Part shown: positions 32,194 through 45,939 of the stretch, in pieces | Numbering within the stretch: position 1 is the stretch's first letter | Layout of the letters: every line of letters starts with the position of its first letter | Source of the DNA: Toxonevra muliebris | Lineage: Eukaryota; Arthropoda; Insecta; Diptera; Pallopteridae | NCBI GenBank assembly: GCA_963691655.1 | Contig: OY829328.1 | Span: 85,998,400 to 86,062,399 of the forward strand | Reading direction: 5' to 3' | DNA length: 64,000 nucleotides | Notes under the pieces: model-generated | Databases searched by the model: none | The model's input: only the letters and a program-made list of their open reading frames with translations | Told to the model about the DNA's origin: nothing | Position numbers and translations under genes: made by a program

Positions 32194-34968
32194 AATGTAT
32201 TTTAGAATATTTAATTTATATTTCAAAATATTCCAAATGTATTTCAGAAAATATTATTAATTTCATTTGCAATTTTATGAAGTATTTTTGAAGGTTTTAT
32301 AAAAACCTTTCGAATTTTCTTAAGTACATTTTAAATTTTCAAAAGTATATCTGGAATTTTCTGAAAATCATTTTGTGTTTTCTCGAAATGTAAACGAAAT
32401 ATTCTAAAGTGCATTTGAGAATTTTTAAGCTTTCTGCGAGATTTTTTTCACTTTTCCTAATTGGCTAGTTTGATTCAAAAAGTATGCAATCATAACTGAT
32501 ATGAGCGTTTCTTATCCGATTTAATATGTTGACTAGTGTTGCACACACAAAATTTATATAGACATATATTACTAAAATTTTATATTTAATAATACTGTTT
32601 GAAAAAACTTTTATTCAGAAAATAGTACCTATTTGTATTTTATTTTATTAACTTAAGTCCGTGCACTTTTAAACTAAATTTTAATTTCAAATTAATTGCT
32701 AAAATAATCATAAATGACGTTTATAATTGTGTAGAGTTTGAATTGTAGTTTCATATTTATGATCAGTATTTAATTTTACAGAGCAGATAAACATTAAAAA
32801 ATCTCTCAGTAAATATATGAATGGCAGTAAAAAAGAAATTACATCAGGTGGTAGCACCATTTTCTCTTCAATACAATAACAACCTATTGCTTTGTTGCTA
32901 TAAAGAACCAGAAATACCAAAAATACAAAAACAAATGCTTGGGGAATAGACAAAACAAAAACAAAGGTTTTGACATTTCTGAGTATCTTCATATAAAAAA
33001 ATTAAAGAAGAGGAATAGAGAGTTGACGCTGCTATCAGCTTGCAAGAGAGTATTTGGAAGCATGAGCATAACAAGCGAAAGAGAGAATATCTCACGAAAA
33101 GAGCACAATTGTTGTTAATTAATGCCCTAAACACAATGAACGCGGCAGCTACATGACGACAAAAAAGTTTATGTGCAGCAAAATCTGTTTATTTGGCCAA
33201 CATACGCTAGTTTTAAGCCATTTCGAAAATTAAAACAAAAAGTTTGTTTAATCTGATCCCACGGCTTATTGATAACATAATTGCTGGATAAATAATTAGA
33301 AAAGAAAGAATAATTTTTAAAAATAAATAATATTATACGCGCACCACCACTCGCTAGGACATGCTGGACAGTAGAATTCCTAGAGTCTCTCGGATATACG
33401 GTTTGCTCGCGCGCCTGTCCTAAAGAGTTCTGCATACCACACCGCTGATATTATATATGAACCAAGTGCGTTTTTGTCAAACCAAATTCAATCAAATTCA
33501 ATCAAATCAAGTAAGAAAAAACGCAGCTATTGTCTATGACAATTAGTTAAAGTAATAGCGGCAGAACTCTTCTCTCGCTGACCGGCTTTATAATTTTTCA
33601 GTTACCTATTTTTCGTTAAAATCGCTTTGGTTCTCATCATGGATATGGTTTCAATTGCCAGAGCTCCGTCATGCATAATTTTTTTTATTAAAAATCGAAA
33701 ATGTTTTTTCTTTGTAAATATTTTGAATGCCATGCCCAACAAACCACAAGAGAAATTTCATTCAAACCACACAGTATACAATAAAAACTATTATTTAACT
33801 TTATTTTTCATTAAATTAAATACTCGAGGCTTAACAAAATAATAAAAAAAAAACCAACACGTTGAAGATGAGCGCTACTTACCACAATAACACGAAACGA
33901 AAAAATATATACAATCATGCATACATATGCATGCACATACATACGTATACATGATGGCAAAACAATTTTAACATGATGATGAAATAAATTTAAGCCGAAA
34001 CTCTTTTTTTCATTTTCTTTTTTTGAATATCAGCTTTCAGTTTTTTACCCTTCAATCTTGCGACCATCAAAAAATAAGGATGCGCATTGGGATTTAATTT
34101 TCCATCCCAACACATTGTTTTTCATTTTAATTTCGCTTCAACATTCCCATGGTTCATGACTAGCAGTCAGTAGTAAGTAATATCCTGTAAAAGTCTTGAG
34201 TGTGTTTAACTTTTGTACTCGGAAATGACCTAGTTTTATTTTAGTTTTGCATACATTTACTTACCACATACCTACAACTTTATGACTTTTGCAGCTGACA
34301 CATTTTAATACCATCAAAGCATTACCAGCGAAAAAGTTACGGTGGTCATTCATTCTCTGGTTAATACCTTAAAGTAAATACTTAATATAATATTATAAAA
34401 AAAAAAACCGGAGAAAAAATGAGGAGGAAATTGTGCGCATAAAGTTGAAAATGCTAAGAGCAAATGCTCCCAGTGGAAAATGAATCTATGCAGTAGTGCA
34501 TGTTCAGCACCGTAGCATAGAATGAGTCATTGAACGAAGACCAAAGGAAAACAAAAACACACAAATCAGCACCAGACCATCTATGAACAGAAGAGGCGAT
34601 TTTAAGAAATTAAACTTTAATCGCATTAATATTTTGTTTATAAAAAGTTCAGCCATTTTCATCGTTGTTCCTGAATTAACAAATTCTTTTATGCCTTAGG
34701 TTTATGTACTCGCAAACTTGTTTGATGTTTCGATTTTTCCCAATTTCGCTTCATTCAAATTTTAAGTAATGCATTCATTCCCTCTCATAGAAAATATTAA
34801 TTTGTATTCATCTTCAATTTTGCTGTGAAAAATTACAACTAGTTTTTTATTCCATATGTAAACCCAGCCTAACAGGTTTGTGACTCTCTTGTTTCCAATA
34901 CTTTAGCTCTTAGTTCTCATACCCAAACTTTGATGAGGGAAATGTTTGGTTTCTTCTCTAATACCATG
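32194..34968. other. Gene-free AT-rich tract
   Basis: No gene supported. An 11 bp inverted pair (aagagttctgc at 33422 and gcagaactctt at 33561) brackets about 150 bp that includes a less AT-rich block (33340-33440), possibly another small element. Confidence 0.4.
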
Positions 34969-35175
34969 TTTATCCGACGCTTAAAACGGTTTTGACTTTC
35001 ATAAAATGATAGCATATACCAATTCATAATTCGTTTTGCGGAAAACGATTATTAAACCGAATTGAAAACGCAAAACGATTATAAGCTTGAAAGAAATGTT
35101 TTAACATTTTTCGCATAATCACTTATATGAATTAAAACCGGTTTTGAGTAGAAAACGGTTTTAGCGTCAGATAAA
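34969..35175. mobile_element. Inverted-repeat element, ~207 bp
   Basis: Imperfect inverted ends of about 25-28 bp: tttatccgacgcttaaaac on the left, and gttttagcgtcagataaa (its near complement) on the right. The interior contains further near-palindromic aaaacgattat strings. MITE-like and non-coding. Confidence 0.5.
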
Positions 35176-35795
35176 TATTGTAAATGATACACATTCTCTG
35201 TATTTTATATATTCTTTGTATATATGTATATGCTTCCACTTTCTTCCCACTGGGATACTATTAGCACTTGTACACACTTATACAAGGTATCTTAAAATTT
35301 GATATGGCCGCCAAAGTAAAATGTCACTGACAATATATTTTTAAACATAAGTTGGGGAATTTTCAGTTTAAGTATTCGGTAAGAGTTTAAATTACAAAAT
35401 TTAATTATTAAAATTGTTTTTACATAATTCTTTTGGAATGTGGTATTATTTTATGCGGTATGTTGTAGAACTTTAGAGCTATTAAATTTAATTTTAAAGA
35501 GAACTAGAAAAATTTTTGTATACAGCGAAATAAAGTTGAAATAAAATATATTCTAAATTTCTGCATAGTTTTTCTAATAAAAATAAAATAATAGCCAATT
35601 CGTAGAGCAAAACAGTCATAACTCAAAACCACATCATTCCGAGAAAATTCAATTTTAAAGTTTTTCATTACTGCCATTTCAATGAAATACAAATTTTTGA
35701 TGCTGATGTATCTAGTAAGTTATCATTTTTTTTGCACAAACTTTGGACAGCAAAAATTGTTTTTTGTGTTATAACTGTTTTGCACCGAAGGAGCT

Positions 35796-36071
35796 ATATA
35801 GAGTGATTCAGAGCTGCTCACGGATTTTTTTTACAGCATTTTTTTCAGCTCAAGAGGAGTAAAAAATGAGTATTGGAATGCTTTTGAATTTTACTAATGG
35901 ATTCAAAACAGAAATTCGCAGAAAAATAAAAAAAATAAATCTATTATTGACACAGCTTAATAATTGCGTTGATAAGAGTAAAAAAGGGTTTATCCCCAAT
36001 AACAGCTGAATCTTTGAACTAAGTAATGTATGATCGAAAAATCTGTGCCCAGTTCTGAATCACCTTGTATA
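35796..36071. mobile_element. MITE with ~35 bp inverted ends
   Basis: Left arm 35796-35830 (core gtgattcagagctgctcac) and right arm 36037-36071 (reverse core gtgattcagaactgggcac) match over about 35 bp with several differences. The outermost tatacaaggt string also occurs at 35280-35288, so a second copy end may lie there. No coding capacity. Confidence 0.55.
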
Positions 36072-38436
36072 AGATAAAACTGTACATTCTATTCATACAT
36101 AAATAATTTTTCTAACACTTAAAAGTGTCATTCAAAGTTACAATAAATATTGCTGGAATAGTTGAATACGAAAAAATTTACAAAAAACGAGTCATTTATG
36201 TTTCAAGGAACTAGGGGTGAATAGGGCAATCAGGCAGTAAGTTTTTTTTTAAAATTTCAAAGATTTTAACTTTGAAATATTAATAAACATTAATTTTACT
36301 AAACTAACTAAAACTAAGAAAGCTGCGTGTAAGCTTAGTAATTTTTACTGCATCAGAATTTACAGAAATCGTATCCTTCTAATTATTTTAGAGATTTTGT
36401 TTAGCATGCCTGCATACATTTTGAATCTTTTTTTAACAAATTCGGTTATTCTAAATTGCCCTTTTTATGGTTCGTGAAATTATATCATCATACAACGCAA
36501 GAGCTAAAACAATATTAAATTCTTAACCAGAAATGTGACGTCAGAAGAACAAATGAACAATTTGCTCCCACAAATTCTAATTGGATGAGGGGGAGAGAGG
36601 AAAAAATTCTCAAGTTGCGAGTTATTTAAATCAACCATTTGCACCAAATCGTAAATAGGGCTATTGCTCTTTAAAAAGAGTCTGCCATGTAACCCCACTT
36701 TACCCTGTAGATACATGTCGAACTGTGTGTGTGCGTGTGTGTAAGTTTTTACATGTATGCTACAAATAGGCGTTATTTTTTAATTCACAGTTACTGCTAG
36801 CTCTATCTCAAGTATATAAGTATTTATTTTGACTATTTTCCTTTATATTTATTTATAATAATAAAAAATCCTATAAATGTTTCTAGTTTTATGCCAAGTA
36901 ATGTCATTGAACGCTAACGACCAGTGTCGCCATGATAGAAAAAAAACATTAACACTAAAGTGTGCATACTTGATTATATCATACCATATAAGTTTAAATA
37001 TGACGAAAATAGTGATAACGTGGCTCATGTACAGCATTTAAATGCGTACATGCAAATAAAAAATCTGTCTGGTAAAAAAAAAAAAATAATAATAAATGGT
37101 GAAGAAAGCAAACTAAAAAAAAGTAAATAAAAAATCTATAATTTGTAGGTACTTAAAAATATTTAAAAAAAGAAAAATAAATATGGTTATTCTTTGGAAT
37201 ATATTTGATAACATCTGAAAAACTTTTGAGAAATCTTTAGTGTTCATAAACAGTTCATAAAACATAGAGAGCGTAACGACCTAACAAGAATCTTTCACAA
37301 AAGTAAAGTAAAATAAAGGAGGTTAACGACCAAAAACCCGGTTTTCAGGTTTGGAGGAATTTTATGGAAAATTTCACGCTGAGTGGGGGTGTGGTTCTGT
37401 TCTTTATTTATTTTATTTATTTCTTTTATTATTTCAAAATCTAGCACTACAAGAAACAAATCTTATTATGACATATTTTATAACTCTGCTAGGTTTCATA
37501 AGAAATTTTCTTTGCAAAGAACGTCACGAGTGGAAATGAACCTTGGAAAGTTAATCTATTATAAAGACCCTACCTTTACACAGGGTTTCCCAACACAAAC
37601 CGATTACAATGAATTAAGCATCGATCCTTAAAACAACACCAATAATGTTAAATCATGAGGCTCGATATAATGCCCACCTTGGCTCAAGTTAGGAGATCAA
37701 CATTTCCCTTACATAACATTGCGTAACATTTTATTGTTGGGCCAAGTCTGATTTCAATTGTTGGATCCGGTTTAAATCTAGGAAAATCGATTATGGATCT
37801 TTATTCCATTTAAATTTATTTCCACACGGAATTTAAAACATTGGTTCTATTGATTCATTCCGGAAAAATGTCTACTAAAAATTCCCAAAATTAGAAAAGG
37901 GGTAGCGAAAGGTGGGCGGGGAGTTTGAAAACGGGATGTACACTTTCTTATAATTTTCATACACTTCATATCGATAGTGAATATAGGAAGATTATGTGAA
38001 TTAACCACCAGACAGAGACGGGCATCGAACCCGGGTGAAAGTCTAGTGTACGACCCACAAGATTATTGAACAAAATTATGGAATTCACTTAAAACACTTC
38101 ATGAATCCCTATCTGGGTGAAAAAGTTGGTGCTCGTGGTATCCAGAAATATCTTAAATCCATGAGCAATGATTTTGGAATTGCATTTTTAAATTAAAGAA
38201 TGCTTAAAAATGAGTCATTTGAAATTTTCCATATTGAAAAAGCTTTGTGTTTTTTTTTTTTTTGCGGAAAAAATGTTTTGCATATGTTCTGTGGGCTCAC
38301 GGAAAATAAATAAAATTATTGGTAAATTCAATTTACTAAAGTATCAAGTATCATTTCAGCAAAGAGGTTGATTCCTCAACACTTTTTCTCATTCATTTAC
38401 AATAACAGCATATGCTCAAAGGCGGCAACGCTGGAT

Positions 38437-38467
<31 letters not shown>

Positions 38468-41400
38468 GAAATCTTTCTAAATCATTACTTTCCATTAATC
38501 AATTGAATTTTTTTATGCTTATATTTGATTTCACTCATTTTAACACTTTCATACTATTTTGCATATACTGACACCTTTTTTTGTTTCGTTTTTCCGTTTC
38601 TTATTTTTGTGTTTCCTGCAAATAAATCCTTCATTTCCGTTTCGTTTTTTTTTCTTCTTCTTGTTTTTTGCTTTTTGTTTAAATATTCGATGAAGTATAT
38701 AAATTGATAAATTTCGTGACAAGCTTAACTATTTAGGTGCATGACGCCTACACACACACATACCTAAGGCAGAGAGAAAGTGAGAGTAAAAACAAACACA
38801 CACACACAGGCACACAGTGAAAACTCAAACTAAAGCATCAGGTTTCTAGTAAGCAAGTAAAAGTGAAAAAATCACACAAATTCGTTGAAAAGTAATGAAA
38901 AGTAAATTGATGGAATTCCAGCGGCAAAATATACATAAATCCTATTTTTTTTCTTTCTTATTTTGCATAGTGTGACAATTGTGTATGGCTGCAAAATGAA
39001 AAGAGAGATAAAATTCCATTTGAGTTCACTTTTCCAAATCGGTGGAGCTTTGAAAAGTACTTGGATTTCAGCTTAACTGAATTTAAAGTAATTGTGACCA
39101 TATATAATTTTCATACTGTATACCAACAGAAGCTTGCCGATAAATCGTATGAAATTGCTGAAGAGCGCCAACTGACTGCTGCTTGCTGCATCAAGTCAAA
39201 AGGGTTAAAAAAATTGTATAAAAAAAAAGGATATAAAATTCTAACGCGATTTTAAGAAATTCGCTGAAAGCAAAATAAATTTGCATTAAAAATAAATAAG
39301 TCTTTTTTCATTGGCTGCTTACACAGCCTCTTGAGGGTAAGTCGAACAGAACAAATAAACAATCTTGTTTTTATTCTTTTGTGGAATTACATTTTGTGAA
39401 AGTCAATGATATATGCAAGTGGTAGAAAAAAAAGGAAAAATTATTTGATTTTATTGATAGGGGAAAAATATATTCAAAATGCACAGACAGACACACATAC
39501 GCAGAAGCATTAATCTTTCAATGTTTTATGCACGCAAAAGTAAATACCACAGAAAAACTCATGAAACACGTGGTATGTACATATATGTGGCATGGCTGAA
39601 ATCATTTATGAAATGCATACCACGTGGTATTACCCATGAGATATTGCCGCAAGGGGCACTCAACTCAATTCAAATCAACTCAACTCAACTCAATTCAATT
39701 CAGCTTAGCTTAACTCAAATCAAGTAAAGTGCAAAATTGGATTGAATTGAACATCATTGAACAAACAATGAATATAACATTTTATCGTTTTGCTTATTTA
39801 GCTACCCTCTAGGAAGTTTGATCCTTTACTTGTATTATTTGTATGTGGTCACTAAATTGTTGATTTTAAAGCGTTGCGGGTTTTGTTTATTTAGGATAAA
39901 TTTTACTCATGGCCTTTTTTTATAGATATTTCTTATATAAGTAATTGTAAAGTGAACTGAAGTGACACGACTCATAAACATATTGAATAGTAATTCAAAC
40001 TAATTTTCATAAATATATGTCTTAATTACATTTTAAGGAAACTTCATAACTCGGAATATAAATTAGTTTTTGAGAAACAACATTTGTAATTAAAACATGT
40101 TTTAATTGCCATAAAGACATGTCTAACAAATTAGAAATAAAATTATGAATTCGTTGCTTGGTAATATCTCAACTACTTTAGCAACATGTAGTTATTTATT
40201 AGCATGCAATAAAGTTTCATTTTGATACACTTTCACAAACGCTACTCATGCAGAACAATTGAAAACATTCTTCTTATTTAATTTCCATTTAATTATAATC
40301 ATATTTTCATTGCTTTTGATTATATTTTCATTACCTGTTCTTGGAGTTTTTCCACCCCTTTCATTTAGTTAGCAGCGTGCTTGTCTTTTTACATTACTCT
40401 CTCAAAAAAGAGTAAATTGCTTAACTATATGGTGTGATAATTAATGTGTCAATTTGTAGTTAATTAAATGCTTTTTTTGTTGTTGTTTTGTTGGATATTA
40501 TTAAAAGATAAATATATGAACATTTACACATGAAGATAGAAGGGGGAAGTTCTTGTAGATAATAATGAGGGTATCTCCAAGGCATGTATGTATATGTATA
40601 TGAATCCCCTGTTTAAATATGTAATCAATGAGAATATGGTAGTTACTTGAATGTGTACGTTTATACATGTATGTGTGTATGTATGTATATGACAAATTAC
40701 GATGTGCTAAATATTCGAGTTAATGACTTAGGTATGTATAAAAATATTTGTATGTTTTTGGAATTTTCTAAGGAAAAATACCAGAACATTTTCGGAAAAG
40801 ATGCTGAAATATAGCAAATAAAACAATTTTTGATGTGATAACATCTTTGCTGAGGGGCATTTCATAACTATCCAAAGCACACGTTCCATCTAATGCAGTG
40901 GTCGGCATTTCCTTACTTAAACGAGCAGTACGCTCATCACACGCATTCTTACGCTCTTGCAATCAGTGCTGTCGTTTTGAAAATTTTAAGGGGAGGAATT
41001 TTTCCTTTCGATCGGAGGATTTTGCTTCACAGGGGAGGAATTTTTCAAAATGTCGTAAAAGTTTTCCAATAAGTATTACCTACTTAGATAATTGCAAACA
41101 GTTCCATTAATGTATAGACATTTTTTTAGAATAAAATACGATTTTTTTTTCACAGCTTTTTTGTTACAAATTTAGTCATACTTAAACCTCTAGCTCCCAA
41201 ATTTTTGATTGATAAAGAAAAAAAATTGGAATTTGGGTTTGTGATATACTACGTCACAGCCTCATATTAAGCGCCATTCTCTAGAGCAGGGATAATTAGA
41301 GAGTGCGTGTATGTTGGCGGTTCCAGGTCTATGCTCTTGCTCAAAATATTATGTATATGTAGACAAAAAAAATATTCATGTAATAATACACGAAAAATCT

Positions 41401-42189
41401 CACAAAAGTTAGCGCTTGCTTGTACGATAATACCTCCGGCTTGACCTACATATGACTGAATGCAAGGCGTCTGAGTCAATGAGCTATCAAAATTATGCCC
41501 TTGACGATAAAAAAATGCATTGGAATCCATATTGAATAATATTTATTTGAAAGAATTAAAATAGTCGTGAACTTTTTGTCATTTTCGACCATTTTTTTGA
41601 GGTTAATATCAAATAACAAATTTTTCCTAAAATTTCAAGTCATTTATTTACTTTTGTCCCTAGTTTTGTTTAGGAAAAAAAATCCCAAATGTGGAGATCG
41701 GTTTCTTTTTCTCCCATATTTTGATTTAAAATCGCTCCAAGGCCAAAATCATAATATCCAAAAGTAGTGAGGAATCCGGTTGAGGTTGGCATGCATACCC
41801 AAAGTTAAAGCAGGCACAAGATTGAAAGAGACCTTCCCAATCGAGGTGATCTGAGCTGAAGAAGAAGACCGATTGAATGGCGTTTCCATCCCTCGCAAAT
41901 AGAATAGCGTGTTTTTTGAGTATAAAGCTCTGTGGAAATTAATCCAAAATAAGATTAGTCACAATAGAAGATAGAAAAGCGTTGATATTACGAATATTTC
42001 AGATTTCACTACAGATCACAAAAAATCCATTACAGCCTTCCAATTAATATGTTCCATGTAATACGTTCCAGGCAGGGTTGTCATATTAGTGCCTTTTGCA
42101 CTACATTTAGTTCATTTTTGTGATCTGCTACGCTTTTTCTCTGTTGCTAAAAATGCTTTATAAAAAAGTTAAATTTAGTGCTTTTTTAT
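36072..42189. other. Gene-free tract with simple repeats
   Basis: No gene supported. Contents: a 27 nt A-run at 38437-38463; a tRNA-like minus-strand B-box string at 38021-38031; a CACGTG-containing inverted pair (39568-39578 and 39616-39626); CT- and TG-rich microsatellite stretches. Confidence 0.45.
39658..39725. repeat. Pentanucleotide-type microsatellite
   Basis: Imperfect repeats of caact/caatt (e.g. tcaactcaactcaactcaat), drifting into tcaaatcaagt. Confidence 0.6.
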
Positions 42190-43220
42190 TTTACCCACTG
42201 TTCTTGATGCCCGTGGACAATCATATGCCTTGCATCGGAAGAAGATATGATGTAAGGTTACCGGAACATGATCAATGGTTAAGTCCAGAGGTCGTACTCC
42301 GGGGTCTTCGTCATATCTTCCATACCAACGGATCCAAAACCGCAAACGGTACTGTATCCGTTTGGTATTTGGACGATGCGACCAAGTACTCTTTTTCCAC
42401 TGAACAGATGGCAACAGTCTTCCTAATGGAGGTTTTCGCTATCCTAGACGTGGCGGATTGGATAATTGAGAGGAGGTGGCATGGGAAGTGCATAAGCATC
42501 TGCACTGAAGGACCTGGCTAACCCTGTTAGCTTTTCAAAATTTGTCAGCAAGTGTAAGGCAAAATTTAATAGTGTATCAAAACACAACAATTTGTGCCTT
42601 ATATGGGTTCCCAGACACTGTGGTATTGCAGGAAATGAACTAACTGATGAACTAGTTAATGAAGGTTTTACAATTGGGTCCGGAACCTTTTCTTAGCGTA
42701 AGCTCTGGGGAGGTCATGTGTTAGATCAATGATTTCGTGGGTTCTATCCATAGTGAAAGATGGTCCGAGCTTGACTCCTGCAGAACCGCAAAGTGTTTCG
42801 TGAAACAACCTAACAGGAAATCAGCAGAATTTTTTTCTAAAACTGAAAAAAAGGACCTAAGAATACTGGTGGTCATCAACACCGGTCATAACACATGTGG
42901 TCAGCACATGACCAACATGGGCGTCATCACCGATTCAACCTGCCAATTGTGTGTTGAGGATGACGATACTATGGACAATTATCTTTGTAGCTGTCCGGCG
43001 TTCGCGAGAATCGGATTAAGGCTGTCATGAGTATGAAAAAAGTACGAAAAGAAGTTCGAGGTTGAGGAACCTTAGACCTTTCTTCTTCTTCCCATTTATC
43101 TCCTCACATATCTTTCCCGTATTTTTACTTTCTTCTACTGGCTCCATCTTGAGTATAGTACAATGGTCTTTTAAGCTGAGTGCTTTGGCTTAGTCCAGCC
43201 CACCTTCAACTCTAAACTTT
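42190..43220 (+). mobile_element. 5'-truncated LINE fragment (RNase H and C-terminus), dead
   Basis: The plus strand holds the 3' part of a non-LTR retrotransposon ORF2. An RNase H-like domain reads NGSKTANGTVSV (normally starting with Asp, here Asn), then VFLMEVFAILDVADWI and, after frame changes and stops, WVPRHCGIAGNELTDELVNEG. The C-terminal part follows: LVVINTGHNTCGQH, then CQLCVEDDDTMDNYLCSCPAF, the zinc-knuckle-like end typical of jockey/I/R1-type LINEs. It has several stops and shifts and lacks reverse transcriptase, so it is a truncated, inactive copy. A 3' UTR-like tract runs to about 43220. Confidence 0.75.
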
Positions 43221-43533
43221 AACCGATTTTTCCAATCTCGTTTTTTATTTTCATGTTTTCCCTCCCATTTTCCAACTATGACGCAAAACTGAAAAAAAAT
43301 CTTTGGTCGCACTGCAATTGTATTAATTTTAAATAATTTTATTCATATTTTAAAACTGCAAAAGCAGTAGATAATGATTTCCTTTTTTTATTATATTACT
43401 CAGATTTTTTGTAAGATTAAAACCAGATTGGTTTCCAACTAACTTTTTCGAATATAGTTCAAACTTTTTTCCCTATATACCTCTAGGATTAAAAATGACC
43501 AAAGAAAAGCTTTTAATTTCTCCATTCGTATTC

Positions 43534-43850
43534 AGTATAAAACTATAGGTCCCTCTCATTCGTTAATAAATATAACTCATATAATATGAATGGTTGCGAA
43601 AAGCTCGATCTACGCTCTCCATGCACTGTTATGTCATAATAGTAGTAGTAGTAGTGGTTTCCTCTATTCCATCGAGGAGTGGTTTGCCAAAGGTTTTGAG
43701 TCTATATCCTGCTAAAACCGGGCAACCCTACAGGAAGTCTAAGAGAGTTTCTATCTTTTTGATGTCCTGGCAACTGCGGCAGAAATCATTATACGGAACA
43801 CATAGTTTTGCAACATGTAATCCAATCGTCCAGTGTTCTGTTTTTAATGC
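43534..43850 (-). mobile_element. Second LINE relic, minus strand
   Basis: The minus strand reads LCVPYNDFCRSCQDIKKIETLLDFL, a stop, then GCPVLAGYRLKTFGKPLLDGIEE, matching LINE ORF2 C-terminal ends (CxxC, CP, R...FG). Its 3' side (43534-43585) resembles 14831-14880. A (TAG/CTA)n run at 43639-43655 lies just past the coding end. It is a separate insertion from the plus-strand LINE fragment beside it. Confidence 0.65.
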
Positions 43851-44289
43851 TATCATTCGCTTGGATTTAGAGAAATTCTATTGAGCCTACATTTTAATAT
43901 GGTAATTGTCAACTCAAGTTGTTACACACTTTAAGTTTTTAAAAGTCGAGATTTTTTTTTAGTGACTGCTACATGCTGCAAGGTATGTGGAACGATTTGT
44001 CGTGACATTGCTTTTCACTCAGTCCTTATTTTTAATGCATTTTAGTGTTTTTTACGTTTGTTTTTCACATCACTGGTGCTAGGTCACACTTTTCGTTTTC
44101 TTCTTTGCAAACCACTTTATTTTTCAATTTACTTTAAGCTCAAAAGTATGCAACACATAAATTATATATAAAAAATGGTTGCGGAATATATTTATAGTGT
44201 TAAAAAAATTGTACACTTTGCACGAGTGCAGAAGGGACTCTTGTTAGTTTAACTTTTTGATGACAGTTTTGAGGATATAGTCATGCTTC

Positions 44290-44465
44290 AGCTGGATAGT
44301 GGAGCTTTATGCTGCTGTTGGATTCCGCTGTTTGATTGTGCTGCTTCGTGGTTTTGCTTGATACCGTTGCTTGATACCTCTGTTTCGTACTTCTGCTTGA
44401 GAATGTTGCTTGAAATTTTGTTTTAAATCTGTTCCTTGATTCTGCTGTTTGATGCTTGATTAATT
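44290..44465. repeat. Degenerate 13 bp minisatellite
   Basis: About a dozen units near gctgcttgatacc or gttgcttgatacc, several exactly 13 nt long but with substitutions. The apparent open frame on the opposite strand is a by-product. Confidence 0.6.
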
Positions 44466-45024
44466 TACACACAAATTTTTTTTTTCACTTGAATTAAAAT
44501 TTAAATATTTATATTTAAAAAGTTAAGCCTTTCTCTTTTTATGTTATAAATGCAAACAACAAAATACTACACGTTTTTTTTCTTCATAATGTTTGCAAGC
44601 AAAAAAAAAAAAAAAACCAAAAGGAGAGTGAGTGTGTGTGGGAGTGTTTGGTTTTGCGGTCTCGGTTTTCTGGTTTTCCTACAAACATATACTATGACAA
44701 ATAAATTGCATCCATAATTTGTTATAAAGTTTGTACAACTAGCAATCGCAAACACCATTAACCACTTACCTCACATACGGGGAATGTTCATACCATATGT
44801 GTGTGTGTGTGCGTGTTTAGTTGAACTTTTGCTAGCTTCAATACTCACATTGGAAATTGAAGAAATTTTTAAACTCTTGTTTAGTGTATAAAGTTTTGCA
44901 GTTGCTGGCTTGTTCATTTGTCTGCGCTGCAGGGTTCAGTTCAGTTACTCGCTGGGCGAATGAAAGTGTTAGTCAACTTATTTAAAATATATAAAGTTGT
45001 TGTATTCCTTTTTGTTTTCTCAAA

Positions 45025-45040
45025 ACACACACACACACAC
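45025..45040. repeat. (AC)8 microsatellite
   Basis: Eight uninterrupted AC units. A second (AC)8 lies at 54687-54702. Confidence 0.8.
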
Positions 45041-45939
45041 GTTGTGTGGGCTATGTGGGCTAGTTTAAAAAACCATTAATTTTGATAACAATAACTAAAG
45101 TGTTGCGTATGTGTATATGTATGTGTGGGTTTATAAATGGACACAGTAGATATTGTAAATTCTTTTTTGTTGTTTTTTTAACAATATGTTTGTTGTATCT
45201 TGTGGGTAATTTACACATTTGAGAATTTCATGTCTAGCTTAAGGATACAAGTGATAACAATATTGTTTCTGTTATTTTTTTTCCAACAATGAAAAGAATA
45301 CAATATATTCTTTTAAAAATATTGTAACAAGAGAATTAAATGTCTGACCATAAATTATCTCATATTCTACATGAGCATTTACCAGTTTGATGAAGGGTTT
45401 TAAATTATTCCGAGCCAAACGCGTGTAAAAATCACAAAAAGATAATGAAATTAAAGAGAAAAACAAGCAAATATGTCTAAAGATAACTTAAAAAAATGAA
45501 TGAAATACCAAAGGTAAAGAATTCTGAATTATTTAATAATATTTAAATGGTGCAATCAAATCATTTTCTTGGGGTAATCGCTTTTGAACGCCAGTTTAAA
45601 AACAGTTGAATGTGGAAATCGACATGGATCGCGTTTGCTTTTTGTTTGATCAACCTAAAGCAGTGAAAGGGTGAAAGAACGTTAACAGATTATGATTTAA
45701 AATATCATTGGGAGAAGACTGATTAAGATTATTAAAAAATTATGCCAATTAAAGCTTTGGATCCAGCATCACAGTATTACCTGAGCATCAATGAAGGATA
45801 TAGCCCTCCTGGAATGGCTTACGTTTATTATTTTTAATTTGGCAAGGTTTGGCTTAGATTCGTAGCATTCCTGAGCTGCTCCTAATCCTCTTTACATACA
45901 ATACGATTTCAAAGAAAATTTTTGTTTTAATACCATGGA

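Noticed and set aside
35277..36073. A 797 bp transposon bounded by cttatacaaggt
   Set aside because: Only 12 bp match at the left end, while a much longer inverted arm begins at 35796, so the shorter element is the better boundary.
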